Shown in pieces: positions 44,772-56,760 of a stretch of 64,000 nt of DNA. The notes under the pieces were generated by a model. That model was given only the letters and a program-made list of their open reading frames with translations, was not told the DNA's origin and searched no databases. Source of the DNA: Sophora flavescens (lineage: Eukaryota > Streptophyta > Magnoliopsida > Fabales > Fabaceae). The stretch is taken from contig CM061065.1 of assembly GCA_030762895.1 (NCBI GenBank), positions 73,731,676 through 73,795,675 on the forward strand, given 5' to 3'. The position numbers were made by a program, and so were the translations under genes. How positions within the stretch are numbered: the stretch's first letter is position 1; the number at the start of each line of letters is the position of its first letter.

Positions 44772-45672
44772 ATGGCTGGCGGAAGAGGACGTCCAACTAA
44801 CAGTGGTGACGAAACTCCAGAAAGAATTATTGGAGCTGTCAATGGTAATGCCGACACTACTGAGAATGGAGGAGGATCATCTTCGATTCCAAGTGCAATG
44901 GAAACCCTAGCTGCTTCTATGCTACTACAAACCCAGCAGAATGCTGAGATGCTGCAGATGAACAAAGAACAGCTAGAAATTAAGAATCCGAGGAGGGCAA
45001 CAGCAGCTGAAGATGTCGGATTGATTAATTTTATGAACGGAAAACCACCTCAATTCTGAGGAGAGTATGACCCAGAGAAATCATAATGGTGGATACAAGA
45101 GATCCGAAAGATATTTGCTACTATACTCTGCAGCGAGGAGAAGAAAGTGACCTATGCTGCCTTCATGTTAACCGAAAGAGTAGAATTCTGGTGGAAGGGA
45201 AAGAAAAGACTGTTGGAAGCTGAGGATAGGAACATTAACTGGAAGTTATTCACTAATTTCTTTTTCGAAAAATATTTTCCGCGTCTAGTTCGATGCGAGA
45301 AGGAAAAGGAATTCACAAACCTCAAACAAGGCAACATGTTTGTTGGTGAGTATGCATCACGTTTTGAAGCTTTGATCAAGTTTTTGAAATTCTATCAGAG
45401 GTTTCCAAGTGAGGACTGGCAATGTAGAATATTTGAGGAAGGACTCAGAGATGAGCTGCAGAGGGCTGTGGTGTCTCTTGACATACATTATTTCCCAGAA
45501 CTAGTCGAGAGATGCAGGGCCATTGGAAGTATAGAACTAAGGATGGACAATGAACAGAAACAACTGAGGAGTGGAGGTCCTAACCGATTAAGTTTCTAGA
45601 AGCGCGTAGAAAGTGGTTCTCAGTGGAGACAGACCATATGCTTGACCCGGGCAAACACCGGCACCAGCACCA
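44772..45672 (+). pseudogene. B1 gag, N-terminal and central part
   Basis: The ATG at 44772 gives MAGGRGRPTNSGDETPERII; the equivalent start in B4 supports this choice over the one at 44751. The gag domain follows: QEIRKIFATILC, AAFMLTERVEFWWKGKKR, FFEKYFPRLVRCEKEKEF, VGEYASRFEALIKFLKFYQRFP and FEEGLRDELQRAVV. Gag forms the particle. In-frame stops lie at 45058-45060 (TGA), 45085-45087 (TAA) and 45597-45599 (TAG), and the frame shifts between 45600 and 45672. Confidence 0.88.
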
Positions 45673-48600
45673 GTGCCTAGAACGGGTCAGCAACCACAAG
45701 GCTTAGTTTGCTTCAGATGTGGAGGATCGCATTATGCTAGAGACTGTACAAATTGGCCTAGCTGTTTCAACTGTGGGAAACCAGGTCATGTGGCACGATA
45801 TTGCAAACAAAGGGTTATGCAACAACCGACAGCTGCCAGAAGAGGAACTGGAGACAATAGAGGTGGATCTGGAAGAGGAGTCCCAGCAGCAAGACCACAA
45901 GTGGCCAAACCTCATGCCACTGGAAGAGTGTTTGCCGTGAGGGGAGCTGAATCCTCTCAATCTACTGATCTTATACAAGGTATGTGTTTGATAGCTGGTA
46001 GACTCTCGTATGTGTTGTTTGACTCAGGCGCTACACATTCATTTATTTCGCATGAGTGTGTGGATCATTTGAACTTAACTGTTTCCAAATTACCATATAC
46101 CCTCACAGTGTCTACTCCAACCAGTAATCCTTTGACTACTATGTCTGTTTGTTTACAGTGCCCTATCATTGTTAAGAATAGGACATTTATTGTAGATCTT
46201 ATCTGTTTGCCTATGCAACAGATAGATGTTATTCTTGGCATGGATTGGCTTTCGGCTAACCATGTAGTGCTAGATTGTTCTAGCAAGACTTTATCATTTC
46301 TTGAACCTTTTAGTGTAGCATCTGCCAACGAAGGAGTTTCTACGAGGAGTGACAACTCTCAACAGGTTGTGATACTTTTCGCAGTGGAGGCTAATGAGAC
46401 TCCCAGCATAGATTCCATGCCTATTGTGAGAGAGTTTCCTGAAGTTTTCCCTCCAGACGTTCCAGGTTTGCCACCAAAAAGAGAAGTGGAATTCACTATA
46501 GATCTCGTACCAGGGACATGGCCTATATCTATAGCACCTTATCGGATGTCACCTGTTTAGTTGGCAGAGTTGAAGGAAAAATTGGATGACATGTTAGGAA
46601 AAGGGTTTATTAGACCGAGTGTTTCACCGTGGGGAGCACCAGTGTTATTTGTTAAGAAGAAGGATGGAAATGCGAGGTTGTGCACGGATTACAGGCAGTT
46701 GAATAAGGTGACGATTAAGAATAAGTATCTGTTGCCTAGGATAGATGATTTGATGGATCAGTTGAAAGGAGCAGTAGTGTTCTCTAAGATTGATTTAAGA
46801 TCTGGGTACCATCAGATCATAGTAAGAAAGGAAGATATACCCAAGACGGCTTTTAGGACGAGATACAGGCACTATGAGTATTTAGTTATGCCTTTCGGTG
46901 TAACTAATGCGCCAGCCGTGTTCATGGATTATATGAACATAATTTTCAGACTGTTCCTCGATAAGTTTGTTGTTGTGTTCATCGATGATATTCTTATTTA
47001 TTCTCGTACACGGGAAGAGCATGAGGAACATTTGAAATTGGTGTTGCGAGTTTTGAAGGATAGGCAACTTTATGCCAAACTTTCCAAGTGTGAATTTTGG
47101 CTAGAAGAAGTACAATTCCTAGGTCATGTGATTAATAAAGAAGGAATAGCCGTAGATCCAGCTAAGGTTGAGTCAGTTCTTAAGTGGGAATGGCCTAAGT
47201 CAGTAAGTAAAGTACAGAGTTTCCTAGGACTAGCTGGATATTATCAGAGGTTCATAGAGGGATTCTCGAAGATTGTGTTGCCTATGACGCAGTTAACAAG
47301 GAAAAATATAGCTTTTGTTTGTACGGACAAATGTGAACAAAGTTTTCAAAAGTTGAAAGACAGGTTGACTACATCACCTGTGTTGATCTTACCAGATCCA
47401 CTAGGACAATTTGACGTATATTGTGATGCGTCATACCAAGGTTTAGGTCGTGTCTTGATGCAAGGGGGAAGAGTCGTGGCTTATGCTTCCCGACAGTTGA
47501 GAATTCATGCGAGAATTTATCCGACTCATGATTTGGAGTTAGCAGCAATAGTGTTCGCATTAAAGATATGGCGACACTTTTTGTATGGAGCAAAGTTTAA
47601 TGTCTTCAGTGACCACAAGAGCCTGAAGTATCTATTCGATAAAAAATAATTGAATATGAGACAGCGAAGATGGATGGAGTTTATCAAAGATTATGATTTT
47701 GAATTACTGTACCATCCTGGGAAGGCCAATGTGGTAGCGGATGCTTTAAGCAGGAAATCCTTGCACGTGTTTGCGATGATGGTTAAGGAGTTAGAATTGC
47801 TTGAGCATTTCAGGGATTTGAACTTAGGAATGGAATTGGTTGAGAATAATATTTGCTTAAGTATGATCACTATTAGTCGTGATTTTATGAAAGATCATAA
47901 ATATAAACAAGTTTAGGATCTATACCTCCAGGAAGTAAGTAGAGGAATCGATGAAGGTAAAATTTGTGAGTTTAATAGAGGAACGGATGGTGTGTTAAGG
48001 TTTAGAGATAGAATATGTATGCCAGATGATGCAGAACTTAGGAAGATGATTTTAGAGGAAGCACATAAGAGTAAGTTGAGTTTCCATCCTGGATCCACAA
48101 AAATGTATCAGGATTTGAAGAAAATGTTTTGGTGGACAAGGATGAAGAAAGAAGTAGCGGAGTATGTTTTATCTTGTCTGGTGTGTCAGAAAGCTAAGAT
48201 TGAACACCAGAAGCTAGCATGATTGCTACAATCTTTAGATATCCCAGAGTGGAAATGGGATAGTATAGCTATGGATTTTGTGGTCGGATTACCACGAACT
48301 CCTAAGAAGCATGATGCGATTTGGGTTATCATTGATAGGTTGACGAAGTGTGCTCACTTCTTATCTCTTGGTGAAAGTTATAATTTGGAAAGGTTGACTC
48401 AGATTTACATCAAAGAAATTGTTAGATTGCATGGTGTGCCATCGAGCATTGCCTCAGACCGAGTTCCTAGATTCACATATAGATTTTGGAGACAATTTCA
48501 AAATGCCTTGTGAACAAAGTTGAGGATGAGTTCTGCTTATCATCCCCAAACTGATGGACAGTCAGAAAAGACAATTCAATCATTGGAGGATCTATTGAGA

Positions 48601-49305
48601 GCTTGTGTGTTGGAGCACACTAGCAGTTGGGATGAGTTCTTACCATTGATTGAATTTACTTATAACAATAGTTTCCATAGTAGTATCGGAATGGCACCAT
48701 ATGAGGCTTTGTATGACAGAAAGTGTAGGACCCCGCTGTGTTGGTATGAGACTGGTGAGAACCAAGTTTTGGGTCCAGATGTGGTGCAACAAACTACGGA
48801 GCAAGTCAGGAAGATACGGGAAAAGATGAAGGAAGCACATGATAGGCAAATGAGCTACCGTGACAAGAGGAGGAGACCATTAGAATTCTAGGAAGGCGAT
48901 CACGTGTTTTTGAGAGTTACTCAGAAAACTGGAATTGGCAGAGCTATCAAATCCAGAAAACTTACTCCTCGATTCATTGGACCTTTTCAGATTCTTCAAC
49001 GAATTGGTCCAGTAGCTTTATAAGTTGCCTTTCCACCCAATCTTTCCAACCTTCATGATGTCTTTCATGTTTCTCAGTTGAGAAAGTATTATCCTAATCC
49101 TTCACATGTCATTGAGTTTGAGTCTATACAACTGCGAGAGAATCTAGAGCAAGAGGCTTTACCTGTAAGGATCACAGATAGACGGATTAAGGAGCTTCGC
49201 GGTAGACAAATTCCTTTGGTTAAGGTCGTATGGGATGAAACTACTGGAGATGCTACTTGGGAACACGAGAAGGATATGCAACAACAATATCCACATCTTT
49301 TCTAA
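45673..49305 (+). pseudogene. B1 gag end and pol (knuckles, protease, RT, RNase H, integrase, chromodomain-like)
   Basis: One reading frame without indels covers 3.6 kb. In order: two CCHC knuckles (CFRCGGSHYARDC, CFNCGKPGHVARYC) near 45710-45806; retropepsin with DSGATHSF at 46021-46044; RT with SPWGAPVLFVKKKDGNARLC, LRSGYHQI and FIDD at 46978-46989; RNase H with YCDASYQGLG near 47420; VVADALSRK; the H2C2 zinc finger (HPGSTKMY, CLVCQKAK) near 48090-48200; integrase with AMDFVVGLP, ASDRVPRF and DGQSEKTIQSLEDLLRA (Asp, Asp, Glu all present); and a chromodomain-like tail (LVKVVWDETT). Seven internal stops: 46558, 47647, 47914, 48220, 48511, 48889 and 49021. The end is the TAA at 49303-49305. 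Confidence 0.92.
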
Positions 49306-49312
49306 GGTACGT

Positions 49313-49332
49313 AAATTCCGAGGACGGAATTT
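49313..49332 (+). other. stem-loop between pol stop and polypurine tract of B1
   Basis: Perfect arms AAATTCCG and CGGAATTT around an AGGA loop, seven bases after the pol stop codon and just upstream of the polypurine tract. The element A counterpart at 18978-18997 has T-A where this has C-G. Confidence 0.75.
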
Positions 49333-49335
49333 TCT

Positions 49336-49352
49336 TTTAAGAGGGATAGTAA
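49336..49352 (+). promoter_or_regulatory. polypurine tract of B1
   Basis: TTTAAGAGGGATAGTAA directly before the 3' LTR start at 49353. Confidence 0.8.
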
Positions 49353-50987
49353 TGTAACAGCCTGATTTTAATTATGCTGTTCAACCGGTTAAAATATAAT
49401 TAAATTATATTTTAATTTGAGAGTTAGAAAGTGTTTTTGATTAAAATAAAATCATATTCATAGTCTACTAAGACGAAAGCCGGTCTGCGTTTTCACTGTC
49501 GGTAAAAGTTTACTGCGCAGAAAACTAATTTTGACCCGTGAACGAGATGGTTAGTGTTTTTAATATGTTTCCTTCAACTTTGGTTATTTTGAAAATTTTC
49601 GTTCAAAAATAGAATATATTAATTTATTCGGGCGAAAACATCGGAAGAATTACGATCAAAAAATACAACCGGGTACGAAATGGAGCAGATTAGGGAGCAC
49701 AAAAGAAGTGAAGTGACTTGATGGGACTTGATGGAAATGGGTTATGACACACTCCAAAAATGTGATCATCACACTTTTCAAATTATAACATATTATATTC
49801 TAAAAACCTATTTTTCTCTCTCTTCTCAAACCAAACAAGGCACAAGGTCAAAGCTTGCTCTCCAAGCTCATTCCTTTCTCCTCAATTTCGTGCCACTCTC
49901 TCCCTTATCTATATATACATATCTCATTTTCACTTCATCATCTTCCTTCTTCAAACTCCATTAAACCTTCATCTTCTTCCTTTCTTTTAAAAGTTCAAGG
50001 TCATAAAGCTATTGTTTTTATTCATCTTTTCTACTTAAGTTCTTCAATAAAGTTCTTCCTTATACTAAGGGTAATGCTCTCATGTGAATCTTTTTGCAAG
50101 TTTCATCTTTTATTTCTTAGTTTACTTTATGTGTTCTTTATATGCTTTAAACTTCTAAAATCTCTCTAAAATGGTAGAAAACTCCTTTTGAGTTGAAACC
50201 ACTTTCTATAGTTCTATATTAACTTATATTTTCACATACTAAGAGGTTGTGTAAAACAAAAATCTCTACCTATCTCTTCCAATAAAGGCCGAATGCTTGC
50301 ATTTGTGACCTAGGAAGTTTTTGTTTCAACTTTTGGAATATGATCATGTGTTTGAGTTTCTAACTATCCATTGATCTTAAATCTCTAAATCTTGGAAGTT
50401 TTGATAGCTTGTTCCTATTATGGCTGAAAATATGAATAAGTAAGCCTAGGATACTATGTTTCAACTTTCCAAGTATGATCATGGATTTAGAACTCTTAAT
50501 ACCTTGTGATTCTAAACCAAAGAGTTATTGTTAAACAAAGAATATTTTCCTTATTGTTTCAAGTCTGATAGTTATGTGCGCTGTTTGTCTGCGACAATTA
50601 CTGTATGATTTACTATGACTCTTTTTCGCTTTATGATGATAGAACTGTTTCTTATCCACTATGTTTATGTATTCTTGTGGATTACTTTACTTACATTAGA
50701 AGACCCGATGGAGGATTATGTTGTCCGCTAAGTATGGCTTTTATTTTAAGTTTATGCCTGTGAGGGATCCTACTGAGAGGATTCCCTCAATAGTGTTTTG
50801 GTAATGTAATAAATAAACAGGTGTGTATTTATATATTACAACCTTGGTGTGTTTAATTTGCAGAAGTTATATGATTGTTTAAATAAAGTTTTAATTTTTA
50901 CGTACTTTTCACGCTAAGCACGCGATTAAGGAATTAACTAATAAGGTTTTAAGCTAGTAAAACACCGTGACACAACGGGTTGTCTCA
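49353..50987 (+). repeat. B1 3' LTR, internally deleted
   Basis: It starts TGTAACAGCCTGATTTTAA and ends GGGTTGTCTCA. It tracks the 5' LTR closely but jumps from about 50550 (equivalent to 42005) to the region equivalent to 43930, so about 2 kb with the long repeats, the 72-codon frame and the palindrome array is missing. A smaller deletion lies near 49470. TATA box at 49910-49917. Confidence 0.88.
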
Positions 50988-52700
50988 CAACTAAACCTTT
51001 ATACTGACGTGGCCACCACTAATCCTGTCACACATCCCTCTTTAGGAATGCCAGTCAGTCGTTCAAGTGACGCGTTCCCAATGCTGGTGCACATTCTCAT
51101 CCCTGATGAGAATGCTCATAGCAATGACACTATAGCTCCGCAGTACCGTCGGTGCACACCCTGGTTCCCTCTCTCATCTCTATCAAGGGTGCTCATGCAT
51201 AGCAATGACACTATAGTTGCACAACTTAAATTCTAATTTGGAACGGTCCACGAGAACTTCGGACCTCGTGTATCTAAAATACACGGTTATGAACAACAAT
51301 GCAATATATGATTCTCACTGACTTTTATCAATAACAACCTAGTGTCTCAAGCTTTCCTCATAACCTCCACTTACATTCTAAATCACATCACTTCTATAAA
51401 ATAATAGCTAGGTACCTCAAATTTATATTCAAGCTCTCACCCCAAACAAAATACCTCCCAGCAACATATATCTTCACTAAAAATTTAACAAAGCAATTTA
51501 TCAAAACAAGCAGATATGCATAACACAGTAATAATTAAAATATTAAAACATTAAAACAACACGTCACATGCAGTAGAGTACCTCAACCAGCGTATCACAA
51601 ACAATCAATAATAAATAATCCAGACATCCTCAATATTATAAAATTATCATAAGCCGATAAACCTACAATTCCCATATCACCATGGGTAAAACGGAAAAGT
51701 TTCCAATGCGATTTAGGTCGCCCTACACCATTATTATAAATTATATACTACTTATCGGTTCCGACGATGGAATGGTTCTTTCTCCCACCGAAGTTACCAC
51801 CGAAAGCACGAAATCGACGATCCTTGATATCCCGCCACGAGTTACCAATTCAACAAATTAACAAATTAATAAAACAAATCTAAATATGACCATATGGTGC
51901 TAGGTTCGGCCAAGTCATAAAAATAAGGCTAGGGTTATTTTATTAATCCAATCTTTTAGATACTAATTCCCAAAGTATTAACTAGCATAGATTAAGTGTT
52001 AATAGTTAAGATTGTAAAACATAAGCCTTTAACCAACTTGGTTAGGGTTTCGGACTCAATGAACAAAATAGGTTAGAAATTCCTTTTTCTCACAAACTCT
52101 TGGATCTATAACCTACACACCTTAGTTAGTTCATACAAATCATGATTTAGTTAAAGATTGAAGAAAACTTATTTTGCTCACATGAACACAAATTCGGTCA
52201 AGTCTAGAAAATAGGGCTAGGAATTTCTTTTGATTTCAAGTTTCTAGTTATAACAACTGTAGTTATTAAAGTGTAAAGATCAAGTGTCATATTGTAAAAA
52301 TTGAACAAAACTTCCTTTGCCAAAAAATATATAGATTCGACCTTCAATAGATAAATAGGAAGGAAAATGATTTTGATTACATACTCTTAGATGATGATAG
52401 TAGAGGACATATTAAGATCATAGAAATTGGTTTCACATTAAAATTATTTTTCTACAATTTTCTAGAAATATTTGAAATTCTAGATCTAAGAATGAAAAAC
52501 TCATGAAAACTTGATGATCATGACTTGGAAACAAGAAAATCGATGAAGAACATGGTGTTTATTTATCAAGAAGAGTAAGGTATACCTCTTAGATGTTGGA
52601 AAATTGTAAGGAATGGATCAAGTCCTTCACAAAATTGCTTAAAGTGTTCTTGAGAAAAGTGAGAGAAAATGAAGAAAATGAAGAAATGAGTGAGGGGGGA
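50988..52700 (-). repeat. B4 5' LTR, right part, truncated
   Basis: It continues the sequence cut at 34343 and follows the 3' LTR at 22414-24170 closely, with a deletion near 51715 relative to 23145-23170. Similarity stops after GAGTGAGGGGGGA at 52700, where the Copia-like LTR E begins. The last 0.9 kb of the LTR, with its TATA box, is missing. Confidence 0.85.
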
Positions 52701-53863
52701 GACGAGAGAATATGCCACATCAGTGGACGAGTGAAATGAAAGAGTGAATAGACTTATTTCTTACACATAACTGTGTGGACGGAGATTTTTGAATAGACGA
52801 GCTTTTATCTCTTATGTATATGTTGTTCTAAAAATGAATAAATGCAATCTGACTCACAATGAATTTATTTCAAATGATTGATATTTAATTCAATAGAATA
52901 TTTGTTCTTTCCATTTGTTTTATCCGGTTCATGCTTTGTTTCCTTGTGAGAAAATCATAGTACCATCGAGGAAATACAAAAAGCAAATAGTACGACGAGG
53001 AAATGAAAAGTGACTTGTATGAATTCTTATTTACTGCTGCAAAAAGCTGGATTGTACACAAAGGAGGAAAGAAAGTTTTCAAGGTACAAATTGCTCAGAA
53101 ACATTGACCCTCTATTCTATGCAAATGTGATAACCAAGAGTACATTTCGCAAAGACCACAATCAAGCTATCAGTCACAACGGATATCATGCATTCTATGC
53201 TATCTCTAAATGAGACTATTCAAAATAATCGTTGAGGAAATACAAGTAAAGAAAAAGGTCTCTATAAATAGAAGACCTCAGATACTAAAGAACAACTTTT
53301 GCTAGCCTAACTTCTGCCAATACAATACTTGCTAGAACAAGCCCTTATTCTTTCATTCTTTCAAAAGCAAAAGTCTGTAATCTTTTGGTTTGAATATTGT
53401 GAAAATATTCAACAGATCTTAAACTTTCATATCCTCACACATAGTGAGTTAAGAAGATCATAAGTTAAATCTCTTTGTTGGAGTTAGAGCCTGGAGAGGC
53501 TTGGTAAGAAAGGAATACTTGTAAGCCTGGAGAGGTGTTGAATACTTGGTTGTAATCTATTTGGAGAAATAGTGGATAAAACCTTCAAGTCGAAGGGACT
53601 GGACGTAGCTCTTGGTTGGAAGAGAGTGAACCAAGATAAAATCTTTTGTGTGAATCTTTTATCTCTAAACTCTTACAGATTTATTTGTTTATACTGATTG
53701 TGGGGTTTTGATATTGCTTTTGTTAAAGTTTCTAAAAAAATCTATTTCTGTGTGCTTGCATCTAATTTAATCTTCTTATATGAGAAAATAGTTTTAAAAG
53801 GTTGTTTTCGAAAATTATTAACTAACACAATTCAACCCCCCTTCTTGTGTTTGCCTAACTTCA
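52701..53863 (+). repeat. LTR E (Copia-like), 5'-truncated
   Basis: It begins abruptly inside the B4 LTR at 52701 and ends near 53863 after CAATTCAACCCCCCTTCTTGTG, the same U5-type signature as in Copia C2 and solo LTR D. A TATA box (TATAAATA) is at 53263-53270, followed by an ordinary leader. No internal Copia region or second LTR follows; Athila pol begins next. Small open stretches at 52885-53213 and 53698-53916 show no motif. Confidence 0.65.
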
Positions 53864-54519
53864 AGAAGGTCCATCAAGAAAAGCAGTTCAATAAGTTTCT
53901 TGATGTGCTGAAGTAGCTTTATATCAACATACCCTTGGTGGAGGCTTTGCAACAAATGCCTAATTATACAAATTTCATGAAGGATGTGCTAACTAAGAAG
54001 AGGAGATTGGGAGAGTTTGAGACAATGGCCATGACTGAAGAATGCAGCATGATGCTGCAGAACAAAGTTCCACAAAATATGAAGGATCCTGGTAGTTTCA
54101 CCATACCCTGCTCCATTGGAGATACTTACTGTGGCAAAGCTCTATGTGACTTAGGAGCAAGCATAAACCTTATGCCAATGTCAATTTTCAGAAAGCTGGG
54201 AATTGGAGAAGCTCGTCATACTTCTGTTACTGTTCAGTTGGCAGACAAATCTATTGCTTTTCCAGATGGAGAGATTGAGGATATTCTGATTAGAGTTGAC
54301 AAATTTATATTCCCTATGGACTTCATCATCTTGGATTTTGAGGCAGATAGGGAAGTCCCTATCATTCTTGGGAGGCCATTATTAGCAACATGGAAGACTT
54401 TGATTGATGTGCAGAAAGGAGAGCTCACAATGAGGGTTAATGATCAACAAGTCACTTTCAATGTTTTCAATGCCCTCAAGTATCCAGATGAAGGGATGGA
54501 AGAATGCTCATTCATTTAG
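53864..54519 (+). pseudogene. Athila F protease region
   Basis: The frame begins with QFNKFLDVLK, then IPLVEALQQMPNYTNFMKDVL, DPGSFTIPCSIGDTYCGKAL and the retropepsin site CDLGASINLMP (DLGAS at 54148-54162), followed by VQLADKSIAFPDG, VDKFIFPMDFIILD and VPIILGRPLLATWKTLIDVQ. This is the conserved Athila protease block. A TAG near 53914 interrupts the start and a TAG at 54517-54519 ends the open stretch. Confidence 0.88.
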
Positions 54520-55190
54520 TCACTTGATGAACTGGTGAAACAACATTTCTCAAAGAGTCAATCTAATTTTTTCAATGCTGCAGCATCAGTAGAAGCTGAA
54601 AACTCATCGAATGAAGAAGTGGTGGAATTCTTGGACAGTAAGGCAGCTCAACATGTATGGTCTAGGAAATATAAGTCATTTTAGGTAACTGATGGTACTT
54701 TTAAGGATAATATTCCTTCTATTATTAAACCTCCCACCTTAGAATTGAAGAAATTGCCAACCCATTTGAAGTATGCATATCTTGGTGATAATGATACATT
54801 GCCTGTGATAATTTCTGCCAGACTAACCTGTCTTCAAGAGGAACATTTGCTAACAGTTTTAAAGAGGCTCAAAAAGGCAATAGGATGACAGATGGCAGAC
54901 ATTGTAGGAATCAGTCCTTCTATTTGCATGCATAGGATCCTTTTGGAGGACAATTCAAAAAATAGCATTGAAATCCAAAGGAGACTGAACCCAATCATGA
55001 AGGAGGTGGTCAAGAAAGAGATCATTAAGTGGCTGGATGCTAGAATCATCTACTCCATCTCAGACAGTGTGTTGGGTGAGTCTCATCCAGTATGTTCCTA
55101 AGAAAGGGGGAGTGACTGTTACTACAAACGAAAATAATGAAGTCATCCCAACAAGAACTGTAACTGGTTGGAGGATTTGCATAGACTACA
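54520..55190 (+). pseudogene. Athila F linker and RT N-terminal remnant
   Basis: The linker shows LELKKLPTHLKYAYLGDNDTLPVIIS, then ADIVGISPSICMHRILLEDN, EIQRRLNPIMKEVVKKEIIKWLDARIIYSISDS and, after a frame change near 55068, VPKKGGVTVT and GWRICIDYT. These are the first RT blocks; the catalytic part and RNase H are deleted. Stops lie near 54682 and 54886. Confidence 0.82.
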
Positions 55191-56180
55191 CATGAATTTG
55201 TAAAACACTGTGATAGGTGCCAAAGGGTAGGAAATCTGTCTAATAAAAATGAAATGCCCCCGAACACTATTTTAGAAATTGAACTTTTTAATGTGTGGGG
55301 TATTGACTTTATGGGGCCATTTCCTCCTTCCTTTGGCAACCTCCATATTCTGGTAGTTGTTGGTTATGCGTCCAAATGGGTGGAGACTGTGGCTACAATA
55401 AAAAATCATGCTAGGGTGGTGACCAAATTCTTACAAAAGAACATTTTTTCTAGATTTGGCACCCTTAGGGCCATCATAAGTGATGAAGGAACCCATTTTT
55501 GAAACCATGTACTTTCCAAATTGCTTGAAAAATATGGAGTTAAACATAAAGAAGCCACTGCCTATCATCCTCAAACTAAGGGGCAAGCTAAGTTGTCTAA
55601 TAGGGAAATCAAAAGAATCTTGGAAAAGATGGTTAATTCCACAAGGAAGGATTGACCCACACATCTAGATGAGGCCTTGTGGGCTTACAGAGCTGCATTC
55701 AAGACTTCCATGGGAATGTCCCCATATAAACTGGTGTATGAGAAGGCTTGTCATTTGCCCCTGGAATTACAACACAAAGCTTTTTGGGTAGTGAAAAAAT
55801 TGAACTTTGATCTTCAGTCTGCTGGAGCAGATCTTATGCTGCAAGTTAATGAACTGGAAGAACACAGGCTGTTCTCCTATGAAAATGCTGAAGCTTACGA
55901 AGCAAAAACCAAAGCTTCGCATGACAAAAGGATCCATCACAGATCATTCCATGAAGGAGAACAAGTCTTGCTATTTAATTCAATGCTAAAGCTCTTTCCA
56001 GGCAAGCTCAAATCAAGGTGTTCTGTGGATTTTCTAGATACAGAGTGTGGCAGAGAGTTCAAGGTTAATGGACAAAGAATCAAGCACTACTTTGGTGAAC
56101 CTTTGGACAGAATGAAGGTCACCACCACTCTTAATGACAATGAACGATGCTCCAACATGGTCTGGCTGAGGACCTTATAA
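55191..56180 (+). pseudogene. Athila F integrase
   Basis: It starts in the zinc finger (HCDRCQRVGNLSN near 55207-55245), then the core: VWGIDFMGPFP with the first Asp, VVGYASKWVE, RFGTLRAIISDEGTHF with the second Asp, then AYHPQTKGQAKLSNREIKRIL. At the position where the third catalytic residue, Glu, is expected the codon gives Lys, so the DDE triad is broken. WAYRAAFKTSMGMSPYKLVYEKACHLP and a C-terminal region follow. Stops at 55500-55502 and near 55653. The frame ends at 56178-56180. Confidence 0.87.
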
Positions 56181-56760
56181 ACCAAGCACTTAAGGGAGGC
56201 AGCCCATCAATAAATTAAAGTAGTTTTCAGTTATGCTTGAGCATTACATGGTCAAGAGTAAAGAATTAGGAAGTAAGGGAGGAAAGAAGTGAGTCCAGGC
56301 TGCAGCATAAGGAATAGGACTGGTTTGCTGTGGGGTAATGCTACATTATGCTCCCAAATTCTGAGTGCAGTGGTTACCATTGGTGGATAGGGACCAATAC
56401 CTGAGGCAAGTATAAGATGGGGGCCAGCGCACGTTTTGTCTGTAGTGGATAAAGGTGAGCGGACAGTTTTGAAATTTTTTTGAAATTGAAATAATGAGTG
56501 GGATTTGGAGAGAGAAGATCGCGAGTTCCCATAATCTCCAACCAACCGTACTACCCCTCTTTCTCTCTCCCACTTTATTACCTCCTTTCCCACGCCTCAC
56601 CTCCATAAACAACCAACCCACACCCTTCCTGACACATTAAATAGCCCTCTCCTCCTCCACCCACCCACTACACTTTCTCTTCTGAAACCCTTCTTCTTCT
56701 TTTCTCATAAACTCTAACCGTTCCAAACCCTTTTCCTTAACCCTACCTAACCACACCACC
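56181..56760 (+). other. spacer between Athila pol and the downstream ORF
   Basis: No conserved motif. 56530-56760 is C/T-rich on the plus strand, as in a leader before the downstream ORF that starts at 56761. Confidence 0.5.

Larger units (their letters stand above)
34344..50987 (+). mobile_element. Ty3/Gypsy chromodomain element B1, complete in structure
   Basis: 5' LTR (34344-44510, enlarged by B2), PBS, gag, protease, RT, RNase H, integrase, chromodomain-like tail, stem-loop, polypurine tract and 3' LTR (49353-50987) are in order on the plus strand. Target copies are AAACT (34339-34343) and CAACT (50988-50992); the empty-site sequence in the other B4 LTR at 22414 reads CAACT. B1 belongs to the same family as its host B4 but lies in the opposite orientation. 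Confidence 0.92.
21798..52700 (-). mobile_element. Ty3/Gypsy chromodomain element B4, host of further insertions
   Basis: Minus-strand order: 5' LTR (right part 50988-52700, left part 33721-34343), PBS at 33704-33715, gag, protease, RT (33490 down to 31349), a pol tail (27182-27123 and 25285-25106), polypurine tract and 3' LTR (21798-25105). It is interrupted by the CACTA at 27183-31348 with loss of the RNase H and most of the integrase, by solo LTR D, and by B1 inside its 5' LTR. LTR ends are TGTAACAGCC and GGGGTGTCTCA. The 5' LTR is cut at 52700, so the outer end is lost. Confidence 0.85.
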
